From Salinimonas chungwhensis DSM 16280 (GTDB lineage: Bacteria > Pseudomonadota > Gammaproteobacteria > Enterobacterales > Alteromonadaceae), in assembly GCF_000378185.1 (NCBI RefSeq), contig NZ_KB899376.1, forward strand, positions 400,357-464,356: 64,000 nucleotides of DNA. The letters run 5' to 3'. Position 1 is the first letter of the stretch; each line of letters begins with the position of its first letter. The notes under the pieces were generated by a model that saw nothing but the letters and a program-made list of their open reading frames with translations, made no database searches and was not told the origin of the DNA. The position numbers were made by a program, and so were the translations under genes. Of the stretch, positions 18,457 to 27,707 are shown in pieces.

Positions 18457-19215
18457 ATGATTAGCAGAACGGAATTAGGGCGGGTTCTTGATGGCTTGCT
18501 AAAGCCTGCAGATATAAAAGACTATTGCCCCAATGGCTTGCAGATTGAAGGTAAAGATCGCATTAAGCGAATTGTCACCGGCGTCACCGCCTCTCAACGA
18601 TTAATTGATGCCGCCATTGATCACGATGCGGATGCCATTATTGTTCATCACGGTTATTTCTGGAAGGGTGAGGGTGCGGCTATAACCGGCATGAAAAAGC
18701 GGCGTATTAAAGCATTACTGGAAAATGATATTAATCTTTTTGCTTATCATCTGCCCATCGATGTGCACACCACGTTGGGCAATAATGCGCAATTAGGCAA
18801 ATTACTGAATTTCGAAACTGCCAAACCTCATCCTGATATTTCCCCTCAGGGTATTGTATTTGAAGCGCGACTGACGACACCGATATCTCAGAAAACCCTG
18901 GCCACACAACTGGAAAATGTATTGGGTAAAAAGCCATTGGTTGAAGGTGATGTTGATCAGCCAATCGCCACTGTTGCCTGGTGTACCGGGGGCGGCCAGA
19001 GCTTTATTGATAAAGCGGCGGAAGCCGGTTTTGATGCATTTATCAGTGGCGAGGTGTCTGAGCCGACAATTCATAGCGCCCGGGAGCAGCAAATTCATTA
19101 TTTTGCCTGCGGCCATCACGCAACAGAACGTTACGGGGTAAAGGCTTTGGGTGATTTTTTACACGAAAAATTCGGCCTCGATACTACCTTTATCGATATC
19201 GATAATCCGGCATAG
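18457..19215 (+). CDS. Nif3-like dinuclear metal-centre protein
   Basis: Protein of 252 residues of the Nif3/YbgI/DUF34 family, ring-forming cytoplasmic proteins with two metals per subunit. YCPNGLQIEG near the N-terminus, IIVHHGYFWKG with the first His pair, and YFACGHHATERYG near the C-terminus with the second metal-binding block are all present. The ATG at 18457 is chosen because AGGAGA ends six bases before it; the ATG at 18451 would touch the ribosome site. The family has been linked to GTP cyclohydrolase-like or damage-repair roles, without a firm function. It lies 11 bases before cmoM. Confidence 0.9.
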   Translation: MISRTELGRVLDGLLKPADIKDYCPNGLQIEGKDRIKRIVTGVTASQRLIDAAIDHDADAIIVHHGYFWKGEGAAITGMKKRRIKALLENDINLFAYHLPIDVHTTLGNNAQLGKLLNFETAKPHPDISPQGIVFEARLTTPISQKTLATQLENVLGKKPLVEGDVDQPIATVAWCTGGGQSFIDKAAEAGFDAFISGEVSEPTIHSAREQQIHYFACGHHATERYGVKALGDFLHEKFGLDTTFIDIDNPA

Positions 19216-19226
19216 CTGAATCGACA

Positions 19227-19976
19227 ATGAAAGCCACTGACCAATATTTTGATGGCATTGCGGATAAATTTGTTCGTAATATCTACGGCACCACGAAGGG
19301 TAAGCTCAGGCATTTGTTGTTACTGGATGCATTAGCGCCTTATTTGTCAGGCCCGCCTCAGTCTGTCATCGAAATTGGTGGTGGGACCGGGATAATGACA
19401 AAAGCGCTGGCAGACCAGGGGCATAATGTCACATTAACGGATGCATCAACTGAAATTCTTGCTCTAGCCAGGGAGTTTCTCAGTGATACATCCGGTATCG
19501 ATATTAAGCACAGTCGGCTGCAAGAGCTGAGCACACTCCATCATTATGACCTGGTGGTTTGTCATGCTGTCCTTGAGTGGCTGGCGGATCCGTTCGAAGC
19601 ACTTTCAATATTGGCCGAAAAAATACCCTCTGGCGGGAGACTTAGTCTCAGCTTTTTTAATCGGGATGCCGCATTATTTACCAATGCGGTGTACGGCAAT
19701 TTTGACTACATAGCACGTGGTATGAAAGTGAAAAAACAAGTACGGCTGAATCCCACCAATTCTCTGCGTCCGGCTGAAGTTATTGAATTTACTGAGCGGC
19801 ATGGTTTTCGAATTTTATCGAAAACCGGAATCCGCTGCTTTCACGATTACATGCACAATAAACCTGACACTGAAGAAGTCTTTGCTCAGCTGTTAACACT
19901 GGAGCGCCAGTACTGCGATGTTGAGCCCTTTTGCTGGTTGGGTAAATATTTTCATCTTATGTTAGAAAAGTGCTAG
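19227..19976 (+). CDS. cmoM: tRNA 5-carboxymethoxyuridine methyltransferase
   Basis: SAM-dependent methyltransferase of 249 residues that methylates cmo5U34 in tRNA, formerly SmtA. Strong agreement with the enteric protein: FDGIADKFVRNIYGTTKG at the start, SAM loop GGGTG at 51-55, CHAVLEWLADP, GNFDYIARGM and the end GKYFHLM. Probably in one unit with the Nif3-like gene. Its stop overlaps the end of the convergent ldhA by four bases, so there is no room for a terminator between them. Confidence 0.93.
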   Translation: MKATDQYFDGIADKFVRNIYGTTKGKLRHLLLLDALAPYLSGPPQSVIEIGGGTGIMTKALADQGHNVTLTDASTEILALAREFLSDTSGIDIKHSRLQELSTLHHYDLVVCHAVLEWLADPFEALSILAEKIPSGGRLSLSFFNRDAALFTNAVYGNFDYIARGMKVKKQVRLNPTNSLRPAEVIEFTERHGFRILSKTGIRCFHDYMHNKPDTEEVFAQLLTLERQYCDVEPFCWLGKYFHLMLEKC

Positions 19977-20965
19977 ACGACCCTATTAGCCTCAGGCAGT
20001 GTATCATTGGCCACATCACTTAAGTTCTTAAGTGTGGTCGTTGCAATTTCGTGCATTGCTTCACGGGTAAAAAAGCCCTGATGACCGGTGATCAACACAT
20101 TAGGAAAGGTCAGCAAGCGCTCAAACACATCATCATCAATAATCTCCATAGAACGATCAGCAAAGAACAGCGATGATTCCTGTTCGTAGACATCAATACC
20201 GAGGTAACCTATTTTTCTTGATTTAAGTCCCTGAATCATTGCTGCGGTATCGATAAGTGCGCCACGCGAAGTATTAATCAGCATCACGCCGTCTTTCATT
20301 TGCTTGATGGTGTGCGCATCTATCATATGCCGGGTTTCGTCGGTTAGCGGGCAATGCAGCGTAATAATATCACTGTTGCTGACTAACTGAGGCAAAGGCA
20401 CATATCGGGCTATCGCTTTGATCTCTTCATCAGGGTAGGGGTCGTAGCACTGCACGTTACAGCCAAATCCGGCTAAAATCCGGGTGATTGCTTTACCAAT
20501 ATGGCCTGTGCCTACCACACCCACAGTCTTGCCATGCAAAGTGAATCCCATAAGGCCGTTCAACGAAAAATTACCTTCCCGAACACGATTGTAAGCTCTG
20601 TGCGTACGCCGATTCAACGTTAGCATCAGGGTAAGGGCATGTTCGGCGACAGAATGGGGAGAGTAGGCAGGTACACGGCTTACTGCAATATTGTGAGATT
20701 TAGCTGCCTGTGTATCAACGTTATTGTAACCGGCACAGCGCATCGCGATATGGTTAACCCCTTTGTCGGCCAGCGCACTGATCACCGAGGCATTAAGATC
20801 ATCATTGACGAACACGCAAACCGCATCTAGCTCATCGCACAATGACACAGACTGTTCATTCAGTGCAGCTTCAAAGAAACGAAGTTGAATGGATTTGGAG
20901 GTTACAGCCTGAAAGGTTTCTTTATCATATTGCTGACAGCTGAATACACCGACAATCTGACTCAT
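19973..20965 (-). CDS. ldhA: D-lactate dehydrogenase (2-hydroxyacid dehydrogenase family)
   Basis: NAD-dependent fermentative D-lactate dehydrogenase of 330 residues, reducing pyruvate to D-lactate in the cytoplasm. The dinucleotide loop GVVGTGHIG lies near 150. Catalytic residues are visible: Arg in NTSRGALID, Glu in DVYEQE, and His in ITGHQGF. The N-terminal AMRCAGYNNVD and AYSPHSVAEHA blocks are characteristic of the LdhA subgroup. GGGAG precedes the ATG at 20965. It converges with cmoM and is divergent from the next dehydrogenase. Confidence 0.93.
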   Translation of the reverse strand: MSQIVGVFSCQQYDKETFQAVTSKSIQLRFFEAALNEQSVSLCDELDAVCVFVNDDLNASVISALADKGVNHIAMRCAGYNNVDTQAAKSHNIAVSRVPAYSPHSVAEHALTLMLTLNRRTHRAYNRVREGNFSLNGLMGFTLHGKTVGVVGTGHIGKAITRILAGFGCNVQCYDPYPDEEIKAIARYVPLPQLVSNSDIITLHCPLTDETRHMIDAHTIKQMKDGVMLINTSRGALIDTAAMIQGLKSRKIGYLGIDVYEQESSLFFADRSMEIIDDDVFERLLTFPNVLITGHQGFFTREAMHEIATTTLKNLSDVANDTLPEANRVV

Positions 20966-21074
20966 TTCATTTAGCTCCCTGGAAAAAGACCTCGTCTATG
21001 ATGAATGATGCTTATGCGCCAGCAACTTTTATGGCAGCATACGTTCTTACATATAATCACCACAGAGTATAGCA

Positions 21075-21932
21075 ATGAAAAAGGTCAGTTTTTTAGGTTT
21101 AGGCGTAATGGGTTTTCCCATGGCGGGGCATTTAGCTGACGCCGGGTATCCGGTAACCGTGTTCAATCGCACCACCTCAAAGGCAGCAGACTGGTGCGCG
21201 CGGTTTGCCGGCAAGCAGGCATCGACGATTGAAGAAGCCGCCAGCGATGCTGATCTTGTTATTATGTGTGTGGGCAATGATAAAGATGTTGAAGAGGTAG
21301 CGGATAAGGCAATCAACACGATGCATGCCGGCAGTATTTTAGTTGATCATACTACTGCTTCAGCAGATATCGCACGGTTACTGGCAAGAAAATGCGCAGC
21401 ACGGGAAATTGGCTTTTTAGATGCTCCCATATCCGGTGGACAGGCTGGTGCACAAAACGCCCAGCTTACAATCATGGTAGGTGGGCAGGAAAGCGTGTAT
21501 GACAGCGCTTTGCCGGTATTGGACGTATACGCACGACACGTGCAGTTGATTGGCGAAAATGGTAGCGGACAACTGGCAAAAATGATGAACCAGATATGTA
21601 TCGCTGGTATTGTACAGGGTTTGGCTGAAGCGTTGCATTTCGGTGAACAGGCTGGATTAGACTGTGGCCAGGTTATTGATGTTATAAGCAAAGGTGCGGC
21701 GCAATCCTGGCAAATGGATAATCGGGCTGCAACGATGATTGAAGGTAAATACGAGTTTGGCTTTGCGGTGGACTGGATGCGCAAAGATCTCAATATTGCC
21801 CTGCAGGAAGCCCGAAAAAATGGCTCAACGCTGGCGCTGACTGCGCTGGTTGATCAGTATTACGCCGATGTTCAGAAGTCAGGGGGGAATCGATGGGATA
21901 CATCCAGTTTACTTACCCGGCTTCAAAAATAA
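21075..21932 (+). CDS. 3-hydroxyisobutyrate dehydrogenase-family oxidoreductase
   Basis: NAD(P)-dependent beta-hydroxyacid dehydrogenase of 285 residues. GLGVMGFPMAGHL at 7-19 is the dinucleotide loop, APISGGQAGA the substrate-binding block, and GQLAKMMNQ holds the catalytic Lys. It is a paralog of mmsB at 27.7 kb but clearly distinct, and closer in feel to the tartronate semialdehyde / glyoxylate reductase side of the family. It is a lone gene divergent from ldhA. Substrate is not decided by sequence; candidates are small hydroxyacids or semialdehydes. Confidence 0.85.
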   Translation: MKKVSFLGLGVMGFPMAGHLADAGYPVTVFNRTTSKAADWCARFAGKQASTIEEAASDADLVIMCVGNDKDVEEVADKAINTMHAGSILVDHTTASADIARLLARKCAAREIGFLDAPISGGQAGAQNAQLTIMVGGQESVYDSALPVLDVYARHVQLIGENGSGQLAKMMNQICIAGIVQGLAEALHFGEQAGLDCGQVIDVISKGAAQSWQMDNRAATMIEGKYEFGFAVDWMRKDLNIALQEARKNGSTLALTALVDQYYADVQKSGGNRWDTSSLLTRLQK

Positions 21933-22005
21933 TAACCTGGCCGATATCTTTTGATGCGACGGTAAGAACCCGGCGGTTTGATGGTGCTTACTGCAACCGG
22001 AGCGG

Positions 22006-23613
22006 TCAGGACTGAGCACTGCGCTTCTCAATAGCATTGCGCAGCTTGCTCAAGCGGGCCTGGTTAGCAGCAGATAAGGAAGCCTTTTCCAATAATGCCA
22101 GCAATGGCGCGAGACTAACGGTTCTGTAAGTCGACAGGTCAGCCTCAGTCATACAATGTAATAAATTTAAGCCAAAAGCAGCAGTCTCTGGTAACAACCG
22201 GTAGGCCTGATAAAAATAGTACGCAGCCTTGAGGTAGTCTTTTTGTAAAAAGGCATCGGTCCCTTTATCGTTTAGCTCAAACGCCTGTTCTGCTGCTATA
22301 CCCAGCTGTTGCTGGGCAACCAGCAGGCTATCCTGATGCAGTGTTCGTTGTGCGAGGCTAAGATTATTTCGCGTTCGTGAATGCACCACCGCCAGTAATT
22401 CCCGCGCTTTTTGCGGCTGCTGCAGGGCAAAATACACTTTTGCAGCGATAATCAATGCACTAACGTCAGCTCGCGAAAAATAGCTGACCTCCTGCTCCTG
22501 CATTAATGCACGCGCCCGATTAATATCCTCATCTAAAATGGCACAATATGCAGTAAGCACAGTTTGCTTTTGTGCACTTTGCGCATCGTTACTGTACCGG
22601 CTGGCAATGCCCGTAAGCCGTCTTGCCTGGCTCAGACTTTCTGTTCGGTTTGCTGCTGTCTGGTGTTCTGCAATAGCCAGATAAAATTCAGCCAGCTCTA
22701 TGGTAAAGTCACTGAATGTCTCTCGCGCAGTACGATTAGCCTCTCTTTTCTTCTCCAGTAACTCAATACCTTCTATAACGCGATCCTGACGTTGGTAGGT
22801 CAGCGATTTCAGTCTGGTGGCCGGTACGCTTAATGCCGATATCTTTATATGGTCAAGATAGTACTCTGCCTGAGAGTACGCCTGTTTTTCAAAGCTCAGA
22901 CTGGCCAGCCACTCAAAGGCTTTGTCCCGGGCCAATGCTGACTCTTCAAGCGCGCTGAGATCATCCTGACAATGCGTCCAGTTTCCCTCGATATATAAAC
23001 ATTTTATTTTCCCCCACTGAGCCCATAAAACGCGATTACTGTCTGCTAAGATTGACTCATATAAGGCGCGCGCCTGTTTTATCTGGCCTGCCTCAAACAA
23101 CAGCTGCGCCCTGAGTTTGGCAACGTCATTTCTCAGCCGGGCTGGTATAGCTTGCCGTGATGAGGCCTCCAGCAACTTAAGTGCTCGCAGCGGTTCATTA
23201 TTATCCAGCGCATTCAGGGCGTTTCCTGCAAGTTGGCGATACTCTATATAATGATTTATTCCCCGGGAAAGCGTCTGCATATTATAGGGTTTGATCAGCA
23301 GCAGATCAGGCTGAGCATCGATGATCTGCCCAATTGTCTGAGGTTGCCTGTCGGACGTAATGAAAATGATACCCGTGCTGGGTTTAATAAATTGAGCCTG
23401 ACGTAACTTGCTAAGCCACTCAACGCCAGTTTTACCTTGTCCCAGAACATAGTCGAAGATAATAATTTCAAAGTGCTGGATCCGCAGTGCTGACAGTAAC
23501 TCATTACCCTGACTAAAACTGCTGACTTCAAACTGGTCAATACGAAGAAGGTGACTACGCAAATTAGCTCTGGCTGTCGCGTTATCTTCGAGAATAGCAA
23601 GACGGTATGTCAT
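22006..23613 (-). CDS. Response regulator with TPR output domain (copy 1)
   Basis: Cytoplasmic protein of 535 residues. Residues 1-120 form a complete CheY-like receiver: acidic pair Glu9/Asp10, phospho-acceptor Asp54, Thr86-Ser87 and Lys108. The rest, ~130-530, is helical and shows repeated TPR-type patterns (ALKLLEASSRQ, AGQIKQARALYESIL, KDYLKAAYYFYQAYRLLP). No DNA-binding or enzymatic domain is present, so output should be by protein contact. The ATG at 23613 follows AAGAAG. A paralog with the same plan lies at 44.5-46.2 kb; both end in the same N-G-F-A-P-LNL-C pattern. No kinase gene adjoins it. The small soluble kinase at 55.6 kb is a possible partner. Confidence 0.85.
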   Translation of the reverse strand: MTYRLAILEDNATARANLRSHLLRIDQFEVSSFSQGNELLSALRIQHFEIIIFDYVLGQGKTGVEWLSKLRQAQFIKPSTGIIFITSDRQPQTIGQIIDAQPDLLLIKPYNMQTLSRGINHYIEYRQLAGNALNALDNNEPLRALKLLEASSRQAIPARLRNDVAKLRAQLLFEAGQIKQARALYESILADSNRVLWAQWGKIKCLYIEGNWTHCQDDLSALEESALARDKAFEWLASLSFEKQAYSQAEYYLDHIKISALSVPATRLKSLTYQRQDRVIEGIELLEKKREANRTARETFSDFTIELAEFYLAIAEHQTAANRTESLSQARRLTGIASRYSNDAQSAQKQTVLTAYCAILDEDINRARALMQEQEVSYFSRADVSALIIAAKVYFALQQPQKARELLAVVHSRTRNNLSLAQRTLHQDSLLVAQQQLGIAAEQAFELNDKGTDAFLQKDYLKAAYYFYQAYRLLPETAAFGLNLLHCMTEADLSTYRTVSLAPLLALLEKASLSAANQARLSKLRNAIEKRSAQS

Positions 23614-23827
23614 TTTAATCTTCTTTAACAACTACAAAGATAAATCGCGCCTGATAAAAATACAATTAAGCTTTGTTCAACGCAGAGAATTGAAGCATAA
23701 CAGCTGGTTTTTTATCCGTCATCAAGACAGTGTAATTTTATCTCGTCTGATGTGTTGATTCATCCATCGCAATCTATCATTTTTCATGTCACATTATGTT
23801 TACAAAAATACAACCTTACGTTTATGG

Positions 23828-23843
23828 TTAACGTTTACGTCAA
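23828..23843. promoter_or_regulatory. LiuR-like operator upstream of the valine operon
   Basis: TTAACGTTTACGTCAA is a 16-base imperfect palindrome of the form TT-ACGT-ACGT-AA. It resembles the site of LiuR, the MerR-family regulator of branched-chain amino-acid catabolism in Alteromonadales. It is 52 bases before the mmsA start, with a further ACGTTTA half-like block at 23818-23824. The consensus is recalled, not computed. Confidence 0.5.
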
Positions 23844-23895
23844 GGGGAGCCAGCGTTAAGGTGTCCCTAACGTCCGTTTATCAAAGGAATCAGCG

Positions 23896-25386
23896 ATGAA
23901 ACATGTACCTTTATTTATCAATGGTGAGTTTAAAAGCTCAGAAGCGACTTCACACATTGATGTAACCAATCCTGCAAATAACGAAGTGATTGCGCATGCT
24001 CCTTGCGCCACTGAGAGTGAAATCGAACAGGCCATCGCTTCTGCAAAGACTGCTTTTGAAACCTGGAAGGACGTACCGGTTACGGAGCGTGCGCGGTTAA
24101 TGATGCGTTATCAGGCGCTACTCAAAGAACACCAGAAAGAAATAGCAGAAACCCTAGCGCTGGAAACCGGAAAGACATTCGATGATGCCATGGGCGATGT
24201 TTGGCGTGGTATAGAAGTCGTTGAACAGGCGATGAATGTGCCATCGTTAATGATGGGCGAAACCGCCGAAAATGTCGCGCGTGGTATCGATACGTACAGC
24301 TTCACACAGCCGCTGGGTGTTTGTCTGGGCATCACCCCCTTTAATTTCCCGGCCATGATTCCATTATGGATGTTCCCGTTATCCATCGCTTGCGGTAACA
24401 CGTTTATACTTAAACCTTCCGAACAGGATCCGTTAACGCCAATGCGTCTGGCTGAACTATTTAAAGAAGCCGGTGCCCCTGACGGCGTACTAAACGTAAT
24501 TCACGGCGGTAAGGAGCAGGTTGAACCACTGCTGACCCACCCAGAAATTAAAGCAGTTTCTTTTGTGGGCTCAGTACCGGTGGGTCAGTATATTTATCGT
24601 ACTGCTACTTCACATATGAAGCGCGCGCAATGTTTTGCCGGCGCCAAGAACCATACGGTAATCATGCCTGATGCCAATAAAGAACATGTACTGAATAATC
24701 TGGTTGGTGCCTCAGTAGGCGCGGCCGGTCAGCGCTGTATGGCTATTTCTGCTGCTGTCTTTGTTGGTGAGGCACAGGAGTGGATTCCTGAGCTTGCAGA
24801 CCGTATCGCAGCGGTGAAGCCCGGGCCGTGGGATGATAAAGATTCTGCATTCGGACCGGTTATAAGCCCGCAGGCGAAACAGCGTGTGTTAAAACTTATC
24901 GAGTCAGGAAAAAAACAAGGCGCGACCTGCCTGGTAGATGGCTCGGATTTCACCGTTAAAGGGTACGAGAATGGTAACTGGATTGGCCCCACGGTATTTA
25001 GCGATGTTACTGACGAGATGGATATTTACAAAGAAGAAATCTTTGGGCCAGTACTCTCTATTATGAATGCCGATTCTCTGGATGACGCGCTTAAGCTGGT
25101 AAACAATAACCCCTATGGTAATGGTACATCGATTTTTACAGCCAGCGGCGCTGCAGCTCGTAAATATCAGCACGAAGTGACGGTAGGTCAGGTAGGCATT
25201 AATATTCCGATTCCCGTACCGCTTCCATTCTTCTCGTTTACCGGTTGGAAAAACTCATTCTATGGCGATTTGCACGCTTACGGTAAACAAGCAATTCGTT
25301 TTTATACTGAAACAAAAACCATCACTTCCCGCTGGCTTGAAAATGATATTCCGGGTGGCCCGAATATGACAATTTCGTTGGGGTAA
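23896..25386 (+). CDS. mmsA: Methylmalonate-semialdehyde dehydrogenase (CoA-acylating)
   Basis: Cytoplasmic aldehyde dehydrogenase of 496 residues. It converts methylmalonate semialdehyde to propionyl-CoA, CO2 and NADH, the last step of valine breakdown. Cys281 in GQRCMA is the catalytic thiol. [13 protein letters not shown] and SFVGSVPVG are typical of MmsA. Start behind AAGGA. It leads a four-gene operon with an acyl-CoA dehydrogenase nine bases later, a hydroxyacyl-CoA hydrolase and mmsB. A LiuR-like site lies just upstream. Spacing and order match BCAA-catabolic loci of marine gammaproteobacteria. Confidence 0.95.
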   Translation: MKHVPLFINGEFKSSEATSHIDVTNPANNEVIAHAPCATESEIEQAIASAKTAFETWKDVPVTERARLMMRYQALLKEHQKEIAETLALETGKTFDDAMGDVWRGIEVVEQAMNVPSLMMGETAENVARGIDTYSFTQPLGVCLGITPFNFPAMIPLWMFPLSIACGNTFILKPSEQDPLTPMRLAELFKEAGAPDGVLNVIHGGKEQVEPLLTHPEIKAVSFVGSVPVGQYIYRTATSHMKRAQCFAGAKNHTVIMPDANKEHVLNNLVGASVGAAGQRCMAISAAVFVGEAQEWIPELADRIAAVKPGPWDDKDSAFGPVISPQAKQRVLKLIESGKKQGATCLVDGSDFTVKGYENGNWIGPTVFSDVTDEMDIYKEEIFGPVLSIMNADSLDDALKLVNNNPYGNGTSIFTASGAAARKYQHEVTVGQVGINIPIPVPLPFFSFTGWKNSFYGDLHAYGKQAIRFYTETKTITSRWLENDIPGGPNMTISLG

Positions 25387-25395
25387 ATAGCAGTT

Positions 25396-26550
25396 ATGAA
25401 TTTTGAACTCACCGATGATCAACAAGCTTTTGCAGATACCGCACGGCAATTTGCTCGTGAGGTTCTGGCACCCAATGCCGCGCAATGGGATAGGGACCAT
25501 CATTTTCCGGTCGACGCTATTCAGCAAGCCGGAGAATTAGGATTTTGCGGGCTCTATACGCCTGAAGACGCAGGCGGTCTTGGTTTAAGCCGGTTAGACT
25601 CATCGATAATCTTTGAGCAGTTGGCGATGGGATGTACCACCACCACCGCCATGTTAACGATACACAATATGGCGACCTGGATGATTGCCACATGGGGAGG
25701 GACGGCGGTTAAACAGCAGTGGTGTGAAACGCTGGTTACCGGCCAAAAGCTGGCGTCTTACTGTCTGACAGAGCCTGGTGCAGGTTCGGATGCCGCATCG
25801 TTAAAAACCACAGCCCGTAAGGAAGGCGACGGTTATTTACTAAATGGTTCCAAAGTATTTATTTCCGGTGCCGGTAGCACAGATGTGCTGGTGGTTATGG
25901 CAAGAACCGGCGGTGAGGGCGCTTCCGGTATATCCGCATTTGCCGTGCCGGCGGATGCCGATGGCATTTCCTACGGCAAAGCTGAAGAAAAAATGGGCTG
26001 GAATGCACAGCCTACCAGAATGATCACCTTTGATAGTGTCCGGCTGGATGCTGACTGGTTGTTGGGCGAAGAAGGCGAGGGTTTCAAAATTGCGATGCGG
26101 GGCCTTGATGGTGGTCGTATCAACATTGCCACCTGTTCTATCGGCACCGCTCAGCAAGCGCTCAATACAGCGCGTGAATATATGCAGGAACGCGAACAAT
26201 TCGGCAAACCCATTGCTACTTTTCAGGCCCTGCAATTTAAATTGGCTGATATGGGGACAGAGCTTGTTGCCGCCCGGCAGATGGTGCGCCTTGCTGCCTG
26301 GAAACTGGATAATAATGATGCTGATCGCACGACCTATTGTGCAATGGCCAAACGGTTTGCCACCGATGTGGGCTTTACAGTGTGTAACGAAGCGCTGCAG
26401 TTACACGGTGGCTATGGATATATCAAAGAATACCCCCTTGAGCGGCACGTACGGGATGTGCGCGTGCACCAGATTCTGGAAGGTACCAACGAAATAATGC
26501 GGTTAATAATTGGCCGCCGATTAGTCGCAGATGAACGAGAAGTACTGTAA
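25396..26550 (+). CDS. Acyl-CoA dehydrogenase, probably isobutyryl-CoA dehydrogenase
   Basis: FAD-dependent acyl-CoA dehydrogenase of 384 residues. The FAD-binding LTEPGAGSDAAS and the ISGAG segment are in place; the catalytic base is Glu362 in LEGTNEIMR. Position between mmsA and the 3-hydroxyisobutyryl-CoA hydrolase gene points to isobutyryl-CoA as substrate, giving methacrylyl-CoA in valine catabolism. Electrons would pass to ETF. The gene starts nine bases after mmsA. A 2-methylbutyryl-CoA role cannot be ruled out. Confidence 0.9.
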   Translation: MNFELTDDQQAFADTARQFAREVLAPNAAQWDRDHHFPVDAIQQAGELGFCGLYTPEDAGGLGLSRLDSSIIFEQLAMGCTTTTAMLTIHNMATWMIATWGGTAVKQQWCETLVTGQKLASYCLTEPGAGSDAASLKTTARKEGDGYLLNGSKVFISGAGSTDVLVVMARTGGEGASGISAFAVPADADGISYGKAEEKMGWNAQPTRMITFDSVRLDADWLLGEEGEGFKIAMRGLDGGRINIATCSIGTAQQALNTAREYMQEREQFGKPIATFQALQFKLADMGTELVAARQMVRLAAWKLDNNDADRTTYCAMAKRFATDVGFTVCNEALQLHGGYGYIKEYPLERHVRDVRVHQILEGTNEIMRLIIGRRLVADEREVL

Positions 26551-26567
26551 AGCCCTAAGGAGTTTTA

Positions 26568-27707
26568 ATGAGTGAGAATAGTCAGACATTACCCGTTATA
26601 GTCAGTGAACTTACACTGGCTAAGGGCAAAGTGGCAGGGCAGCTGACCCTCAACAAACCCAAAGCACTGAACGCGCTGGATTTGGAGATGGCTGAAATTA
26701 TGTTGGGCGCTTTGCAGGCGTGGGCCACTCGTGATGACATCGCATTTGTGTTGATGGATGCAGTGCAGGACAAAGCATTCTGTGCCGGTGGAGATATCGT
26801 TAGTATGTATCAGGCCATGCAGAAAAACCCTGACAGCGTACCGCACTTTGTTAAAACATTTTTTGCAGTGGAATATCGTCTGGATTTCACCATCCGCACT
26901 TATCAGAAACCCGTTATTGCCTGGGGCCACGGCATAGTGATGGGGGGCGGCATGGGTCTTATGAGTGGTGCCTCACATCGGGTAGTTACAGATGCCTCCA
27001 GGCTGGCGATGCCAGAAATAAGCATCGGCCTTTATCCAGATGTTGGCGGAACTTACTTTTTGCCCCGTCTGCCAGGTAAAACCGGCCTGTTTCTTGGACT
27101 TACAGGGGCAAGTATAAATGCCACTGACGCACTTTATGTCGGCCTGGCTGATCACTACTGCGCAGCCGGTGACAAGCAGAATATTCTGGATGTGTTGGCA
27201 AACGAAGAGTTGTCTGACAGCGCCTCTGTTGATAAAGCTATCAGTGCAGCTCTTGCATCATTTGCTGTCAATGAAAGCGACCGTATAGCCGGCCAGGTTG
27301 AAAGGCACCGTACGCAGATCGATAAAGTGTGCGATGCGTCCACATTGGCAGACGCCGTGCAGGGCATACAGGCATTATCTGCCAGCGATGATAAGTGGCT
27401 GGCCAAAGCACAAAAGACATTGGCAGGTGGTTCACCAATCACCGCCCATATTGTGTATGAGCAGATTCGTCGTGGGCAATCAATGACGCTGGCTGAATGC
27501 TTCAGGGCAGAGCTTGGCATTTCCTGTCGTTGCGGAGAGTATGGCGAATTTCAGGAAGGAGTTCGCGCTTTGCTCATTGATAAAGATAATAAGCCGGCAT
27601 GGAAATTTAAGGATGTCGAATCGGTACCGGAAGATGTGGTCAATTACTTTTTCAGTGATCCCTGGGAAGGCGAACCACATCCCTTAGCCACACTGGGAGA
27701 AAAATAA
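26568..27707 (+). CDS. 3-hydroxyisobutyryl-CoA hydrolase
   Basis: Crotonase-fold enzyme of 379 residues. It should release 3-hydroxyisobutyrate from its CoA ester in the valine pathway. Family blocks: LNKPKALNALDLEM, AFCAGGDIVSMYQ, GIVMGGGMGLMSG (oxyanion hole) and MPEISIGLYPDVGGTYFLPRL with the catalytic Glu and Asp. The length, longer than ~260-residue enoyl-CoA hydratases, and the C-terminal extension place it in the HIBCH group. TAAGGAG precedes its ATG. Its stop shares one base with the mmsB start. A separate methacrylyl-CoA hydratase gene, often present in such operons, is absent here. Confidence 0.9.
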   Translation: MSENSQTLPVIVSELTLAKGKVAGQLTLNKPKALNALDLEMAEIMLGALQAWATRDDIAFVLMDAVQDKAFCAGGDIVSMYQAMQKNPDSVPHFVKTFFAVEYRLDFTIRTYQKPVIAWGHGIVMGGGMGLMSGASHRVVTDASRLAMPEISIGLYPDVGGTYFLPRLPGKTGLFLGLTGASINATDALYVGLADHYCAAGDKQNILDVLANEELSDSASVDKAISAALASFAVNESDRIAGQVERHRTQIDKVCDASTLADAVQGIQALSASDDKWLAKAQKTLAGGSPITAHIVYEQIRRGQSMTLAECFRAELGISCRCGEYGEFQEGVRALLIDKDNKPAWKFKDVESVPEDVVNYFFSDPWEGEPHPLATLGEK

